Source of the DNA: Nocardiopsis sp. CNT312
GTDB lineage: Bacteria; Actinomycetota; Actinomycetes; Streptosporangiales; Streptosporangiaceae
Direction: 5' to 3'
Length of the DNA stretch: 43,290 nucleotides
Assembly (NCBI RefSeq): GCF_000515115.1
Contig: NZ_AZXF01000034.1
Location: 1-43,290, forward strand
Shown: piece by piece, positions 39,223 through 43,290 of the stretch
How the letters are laid out: the number at the start of each line of letters is the position of its first letter
Position numbering within the stretch: the stretch's first letter is position 1
Program-made: the position numbers and the translations under genes
Notes under the pieces: model-generated
Told to the model about the DNA's origin: nothing
The model's database searches: none
The model's input: only the letters and a program-made list of their open reading frames with translations

Positions 39223-41895
39223 ATGGAGACGGCAGAGATCGCGCGCCGCTTCCTCGGTTTCTTCGAGAAGAACGGACACACCGTCGTCCCCTCGGCAAGC
39301 CTGATCGCCGAGGACCCCACCCTGCTCCTGGTGCCCGCAGGCATGGTCCCGTTCAAGCCCTACTTCCTCGGCCAGCGCACACCCGAGTACTCCACCGCCA
39401 CCAGCGTCCAGAAGTGCATCCGCACCATCGACATCGAGGAGGTCGGCAAGACCTCCCGGCACGCCACCTTCTTCCAGATGCTCGGCAACTTCTCCTTCGG
39501 CGACTACTTCAAGGAGCGGGCGATCCCGCTGGCCTGGGAGCTGCTCACCACACCGGTCGCCGACGGCGGGTTCGGCATCGATCCGGAGAAGCTGTGGGTG
39601 ACCGTCTACCTCGACGACGACGAGGCCGCCGCGATCTGGCGCGACAAGGTGGGCGTGCGCCCCGAGCGCATCCAGCGCATGGGCATGGCCGACAACTACT
39701 GGTCCATGGGCGTGCCCGGCCCCTGCGGCCCCTGCTCGGAGATCTTCTACGACCGCGGCCCCGCATACGGTGCCGAGGGCGGACCCGAGGCGGACGACAA
39801 CCGCTACATCGAGATCTGGAACCTCGTCTTCATGCAGTACGAGCGGGGTGAGGGCAGCGGCAAGGGCGACTTCCCGATCCTTGGCGAACTGCCCAAGAAG
39901 AACATCGACACCGGCATGGGCCTGGAGCGCCTGGCCACCGTCCTCCAGGGTGTCGACAACATCTACGAGACCGACATCATGGGCCGGATCCTGCACCGGG
40001 CCGCCGAACTCACCGGCACGCGCTACGGCGTCGACCACGGACACGACGTCATGCTCCGCGTGGTCGCCGACCACGTGCGCAGCGCCGTCATGCTCGTCTC
40101 CGACGGTGTCAAGCCCGGAAACGAGAAGGCCGGGTACGTCCTGCGCCGCATCCTGCGCCGGTCCGTGCGCAACCTGCGCCTGCTCTCGGGTGACAGCGAC
40201 ACCCTCTTCCTGCACGAGCTGACCGACGTCAGCATCGACGCGATGAAGGACATCTACCCCGACCTGGTGGACAAGGCCGGGGTCGTCCACGGCGTCATCG
40301 ACGCCGAGGAGCGCAACTTCGCCGACACCCTGCGCGCGGGCACCGCCCTGTTCGGCAAGGCGGCCGAGCGCACCCGAGCCGCAGGCGGCACCGTCTTCTC
40401 CGGCTCCGACGCCTTCCAGCTCCACGACACCTACGGCTTCCCCATCGACCTCACCCTGGAGATGGCCGCAGAACAGGGGCTTGCCGTGGACGAGGGCGCC
40501 TTCCGTGAACTCATGCAGCGCCAGCGTGAGACCGCCAAGGCCGACGCCAAGGCCAAGAAGCTCGGCAACGCCGACGTCTCCCTGTACGCGCGAATGCTGG
40601 AGGGCACCGGGGCGACCAGCTTCCTCGGCTACACCGACACCGAGGGCGAGGCGCGCGTGCGCGGCATCGTCGTCGACGGCGCCTCCGCCCCGGTGGCGCG
40701 CGCCGGGGACACGGTCGAGGTCGTCCTGGACCGCACCCCCTTCTATGCCGAGAGCGGCGGCCAGCTCGCCGACACCGGGACGCTCACCGCTGACGGGCGC
40801 GGCGTCGTCGACGTCGAGGACGTGCAGAAGCCCCTGCCCGGCCTGTTCGTGCACCGCGGCACCGTCCGCTCCGGCGAGGTCGTCCTGGACGACACCGTGC
40901 ACGCCTCCATCGACACCGGCCGCCGCCAGGCGATCGAGCGCTCCCACTCGGCCACCCACCTCATCCACTCGGCCCTGCGCAACGCGCTCGGCCCGTCGGC
41001 GGGCCAGGCCGGCTCGGAGAACCGCCCCGGCCACCTGCGCTTCGACTTCACCGCCGACGAACAGCTGGGCGCGGGCCGCCTCGCCGAGGTGGAGGAGGAG
41101 GTCAACCACGTCCTGGCCGGCGACATCCAGGTGCGGACCGAGGAGAAGAGCCTGGACGAGGCGCTGAGCATGGGCGCCCTGGCCATGTTCGGCGAGAAGT
41201 ACGGCGACCGCGTCCGAGTGGTCGAGATGAGCGACTACTCCGTCGAACTGTGCGGCGGCACCCACGTGGGCTCCACCGGCAGGCTCGGCATCGTCAAACT
41301 CCTGGGCGAGTCCTCCGTCGGGTCGGGCGTGCGCCGGGTCGAGGCCGCCGTCGGCGTCGACGCCTTCCGCCGCCTGTCCAAGGAGTCGGCCCTGGTCGGC
41401 CAGCTCTCCGAGCAGTTGAAGACGCCGCGCGAGGAACTGCCCGAGCGGGTCGAGACGATGGTCGCCCGGCTCAAGGCCGCGGAGAAGGAGATCGAGCGGC
41501 TGCGCGCGGAGCAGGTGCTCCAGGCCGCGGGCCCCCTCGCCGACGGCGCGCGCCGCCACGGCTCCGCCCTCGTGGTCGCCGCCCCGGCACCCGACAGTGC
41601 CGCCCCGGACGACCTGCGCAGGCTCGTGACGGACGTGCGCGGCCGCCTGGGCGAGGGCGGGCCGGTCGTCGTCGCCCTGACCTCGGTACCCAAGGGCCGC
41701 CCGGTCGTGGTGATCGCGGTGAACAAGGCCGCGCAGAAGGCCGGGATCAAGGCCGGTGAGCTGGTCGGCATCGCGGCCCGTGCACTCGGCGGCGGGGGTG
41801 GCGGCAAGCCCGACATTGCCCAGGGCGGCGGCAGCGACCCGGGCAAGGTGGACGAGGCCCTGCGCGCCGTCGAGGCGCGTGTGGCGGCCTCCTGA
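39223..41895 (+). CDS. alaS: Alanyl-tRNA synthetase
   Basis: 890 residues, full length. The class II catalytic domain opens with [19 protein letters not shown] and holds [14 protein letters not shown] and [13 protein letters not shown]. The editing domain zinc motif is complete: His575 and His579 (HSATH), Cys677 and His681 (CGGTH). The C-Ala domain ends with [30 protein letters not shown] 39223 has GGAGGG 5 nt upstream. A strong terminator follows. Confidence 0.97.
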   Translation: METAEIARRFLGFFEKNGHTVVPSASLIAEDPTLLLVPAGMVPFKPYFLGQRTPEYSTATSVQKCIRTIDIEEVGKTSRHATFFQMLGNFSFGDYFKERAIPLAWELLTTPVADGGFGIDPEKLWVTVYLDDDEAAAIWRDKVGVRPERIQRMGMADNYWSMGVPGPCGPCSEIFYDRGPAYGAEGGPEADDNRYIEIWNLVFMQYERGEGSGKGDFPILGELPKKNIDTGMGLERLATVLQGVDNIYETDIMGRILHRAAELTGTRYGVDHGHDVMLRVVADHVRSAVMLVSDGVKPGNEKAGYVLRRILRRSVRNLRLLSGDSDTLFLHELTDVSIDAMKDIYPDLVDKAGVVHGVIDAEERNFADTLRAGTALFGKAAERTRAAGGTVFSGSDAFQLHDTYGFPIDLTLEMAAEQGLAVDEGAFRELMQRQRETAKADAKAKKLGNADVSLYARMLEGTGATSFLGYTDTEGEARVRGIVVDGASAPVARAGDTVEVVLDRTPFYAESGGQLADTGTLTADGRGVVDVEDVQKPLPGLFVHRGTVRSGEVVLDDTVHASIDTGRRQAIERSHSATHLIHSALRNALGPSAGQAGSENRPGHLRFDFTADEQLGAGRLAEVEEEVNHVLAGDIQVRTEEKSLDEALSMGALAMFGEKYGDRVRVVEMSDYSVELCGGTHVGSTGRLGIVKLLGESSVGSGVRRVEAAVGVDAFRRLSKESALVGQLSEQLKTPREELPERVETMVARLKAAEKEIERLRAEQVLQAAGPLADGARRHGSALVVAAPAPDSAAPDDLRRLVTDVRGRLGEGGPVVVALTSVPKGRPVVVIAVNKAAQKAGIKAGELVGIAARALGGGGGGKPDIAQGGGSDPGKVDEALRAVEARVAAS

Positions 41896-41902
41896 GGACG
41901 AC

Positions 41903-41951
41903 GGCTCCGGAGCGGGCGCGGGACGGACGGTCCCGCACCCGCTCCGGAGCC
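41903..41951 (+). terminator. alaS terminator
   Basis: A 49-nt hairpin: GGCTCCGGAGCGGG (41903-41916) with CCCGCTCCGGAGCC (41938-41951), one C-A mismatch, then GCGGGAC (41918-41924) with GTCCCGC (41930-41936), 5-nt loop. It begins 8 bp after the stop. Confidence 0.8.
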
Positions 41952-41990
41952 TGGTTCGGGCGGCGCTACCCCGGTGCGCGGACGTAGCGG

Positions 41991-42169
41991 TACACTCCCG
42001 CAGGAAACAGAACGCCCGGACATCCCACGTCGGTGGCTTACACTCGGACAGACAACGTGAGTTTCCCGGACCGCCGCCCGACCAGGGCGATACCGCCGGT
42101 CCGGCGGCCCGTGGCGGGACCGGCGATCACCTGCCAAGCTGCACACAGTCACCGAATCGGGCATACTGT
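41991..42169 (+). promoter_or_regulatory. Three promoter-like -10 boxes before ruvX
   Basis: TACACT at 41991-41996 and again at 42039-42044 sit in similar contexts (TACACTC then CAG then AAC), 48 bp apart; TACTGT lies at 42164-42169. The 434-bp gap between alaS and ruvX has no gene. The repeat suggests a duplicated promoter. Confidence 0.35.
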
Positions 42170-42329
42170 GGCGCGTCACAGCCGATCAGGTGGCTGACCA
42201 AGCGGAGATTCCCGCGATCCAGCCGACGAACAGGACCACCGTGCTGAGGATTTTCCCACCGCGGTGCCGCGCCGTCACCGGTGCGGCACCCCGCCGAAGC
42301 GCCGTCCCCCGCCCAGGGGAGAGACGGCC

Positions 42330-42818
42330 TTGAGACACGGTGTGCGCTTGGCGATCGATCCCGGCGACGCGCGCATCGGGGTCGCCGTCAGTGATCCGAG
42401 CGGTGTGCTCGCCAGCCCCGTGGAGACCGTCCGGCGGGGCAGGGGCGACACGCGCCGCATCGCCCAACTGGTCGTCGAACGCCAGGCGCGGGAGGTCATC
42501 GTGGGCTACCCTGCCTCACTCACCGGCGAGGAGGGGCCGGCCGCGCGCTCGGCGCGCGCGTTCGCCGTGGCCCTGGCCCGGATCCTCGCGCCCGTCCCCG
42601 TCCGCTTGGTCGACGAACGGCTCACCACCGTCGCGGCCCAGGCGCAGTTGCTCTCGGGGGCCTCCTTCGGCAAGAAGGGCGCCCGGGGCGGGCGGGCCCG
42701 CCGGTCCGTGATCGACCAGGCGGCCGCCACCGTGCTCCTGCAGAGCACCTTGGACCAGGAACGGTCAACAAGCCACCCCCCGGGCGAGATCGTCCGCTCC
42801 AGCCAGGGAGAATCATGA
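42330..42818 (+). CDS. ruvX: RuvX/YqgF-type Holliday junction resolvase-like nuclease
   Basis: 162 residues with an RNase H-like fold. LAIDPGDARIGVAVSDPSG holds the first catalytic Asp; VIVGYPASLTGEEGP and VRLVDERLTTVAAQAQL follow, and SVIDQAAATVLLQ near the C-terminus carries the last acidic residue. In E. coli the homologue acts in 16S rRNA 5' processing; the actinobacterial role is not settled. TTG 42330 has GGGGAG 8 nt upstream. The stop overlaps the next ATG (ATGA). Confidence 0.92.
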   Translation: MRHGVRLAIDPGDARIGVAVSDPSGVLASPVETVRRGRGDTRRIAQLVVERQAREVIVGYPASLTGEEGPAARSARAFAVALARILAPVPVRLVDERLTTVAAQAQLLSGASFGKKGARGGRARRSVIDQAAATVLLQSTLDQERSTSHPPGEIVRSSQGES

Positions 42819-43290
42819 ACGACAGGGATGACTACTCCGGCGATCCCTACCGCGGACGTGGGAGCGGATACGACTACGACCCGCTCAGCGACCCCGCGCC
42901 TTCGCGCAGGCGTCGCGCCCGCCCCGAACCGGAACCCTGGGACGAGCCCGGTGGGGGCTACCCCGGTGCCGGTGCCCAGAGCGGACGCCGCCGCAGGCCC
43001 GAGCCCGCGGACGAGCCGCCGCGCCGCGGCGGCGCCGCCGACGCACTCAGGGGCGGCAGGGCCGCGCGCTCGGGCGGTGGACGCCCCCGGCACCCGGAGG
43101 GCGCGGCCCACGACCCCACCCAGGACGCGCTGAACGCCCTGGCGAACATGGGTGGGCAGGTCCCGCCCGCCGCCCCGCGCACGCAGCCCCCTCCGCCGGA
43201 GGAGCCGCCGCGTCGCGCCCGCCGTGCCCGTCCCGAGGAGGAGGCCGGGCCCGTGGACGCTCCGGAGGAGCCGCCGCGTCGCGCCCGCCG
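42815..43290 (+). CDS. mltG: Probable endolytic murein transglycosylase MltG, N-terminal tail (runs off window)
   Basis: 158 codons from ATG 42815, overlapping the ruvX stop. Only a disordered, charged cytoplasmic tail is visible (SRRRRARPEPEPWDE, then PPRRGG and EEPPRRARRARPEEE). The call rests on the conserved alaS-ruvX-mltG order in actinobacteria and on the long disordered head common in actinobacterial MltG. The membrane helix and YceG-like domain would lie beyond the edge, so the assignment is inferred. Confidence 0.65.
   Translation, partial: MNDRDDYSGDPYRGRGSGYDYDPLSDPAPSRRRRARPEPEPWDEPGGGYPGAGAQSGRRRRPEPADEPPRRGGAADALRGGRAARSGGGRPRHPEGAAHDPTQDALNALANMGGQVPPAAPRTQPPPPEEPPRRARRARPEEEAGPVDAPEEPPRRAR
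43196..43290 (+). repeat. 29-bp direct repeat within the probable mltG head
   Basis: Identical 29-bp units at 43196-43224 and 43262-43290 encode PEEPPRRARR. The second ends at the window edge, so the array may continue. They are in the same frame, 66 bp apart, consistent with in-frame expansion of the basic tail. Confidence 0.7.

Overview
The window is chromosomal DNA from a very GC-rich, developmentally complex actinobacterium. BldD, an actinobacterial-type integration host factor (mIHF), a WhiJ/AbaA-like regulator locus, frequent GTG/TTG starts and TANNNT -10 boxes placed 6-8 nt before start codons all point there. The gene set suggests a filamentous genus such as Nocardiopsis or a relative (inference; no 16S or other species marker is present).

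Layout. (1) 1-2.5 kb is an accessory patch: the end of an IS30-type element has cut into an HTH-DUF5753 (WhiJ-like) regulator gene, which also carries a frameshift; an AbaA-like HATPase gene and a small HTH gene follow. (2) 2.5-8.2 kb holds metabolic genes: thiE, an NmrA-type oxidoreductase, a DUF418 membrane protein, a polyprenyl diphosphate synthase, metF and a GNAT acetyltransferase. (3) 8.4-24.7 kb is a conserved core block: bldD (leftward), then pyrR-pyrB-pyrC-carA-carB-pyrK-pyrD-pyrF (de novo UMP synthesis), mihF, gmk, rpoZ, coaBC and metK. The order matches that of other actinobacteria such as Mycobacterium, with two differences: a class 1B dihydroorotate dehydrogenase pair (pyrK-pyrD) is inserted, and the small gene usually found between pyrC and carA is missing. 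(4) 24.8-30.2 kb has a DUF11 surface protein, a DUF349 protein, an MBL-fold hydrolase and aspS. (5) 30.3-31.6 kb is a decayed IS30 element. (6) 32-43.3 kb has a PAS-PAS-GAF-PP2C phosphatase, rarA, a membrane-anchored pseudokinase, DUF948 and DUF6167 proteins, a proline-rich membrane protein, alaS, ruvX and the start of a probable mltG.

How it works together. The pyr cluster is a tight operon with a recognisable PyrR-type hexaloop touching the pyrR ribosome binding site, which suggests translational feedback by uridine nucleotides. BldD (c-di-GMP motif intact) is encoded next to it, and a dense cluster of GTGAC/GTCAC half-sites with one perfect BldD-like palindrome lies upstream of mihF, hinting that development is tied to nucleoid organisation. 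Several genes (thiE, polyprenyl synthase, metF, GNAT, rarA, probably coaBC) look leaderless. No tRNA, rRNA or CRISPR array was seen. The most unusual gene is the kinase-like protein at 35.4-36.9 kb, which has lost the catalytic HRD and DFG residues.
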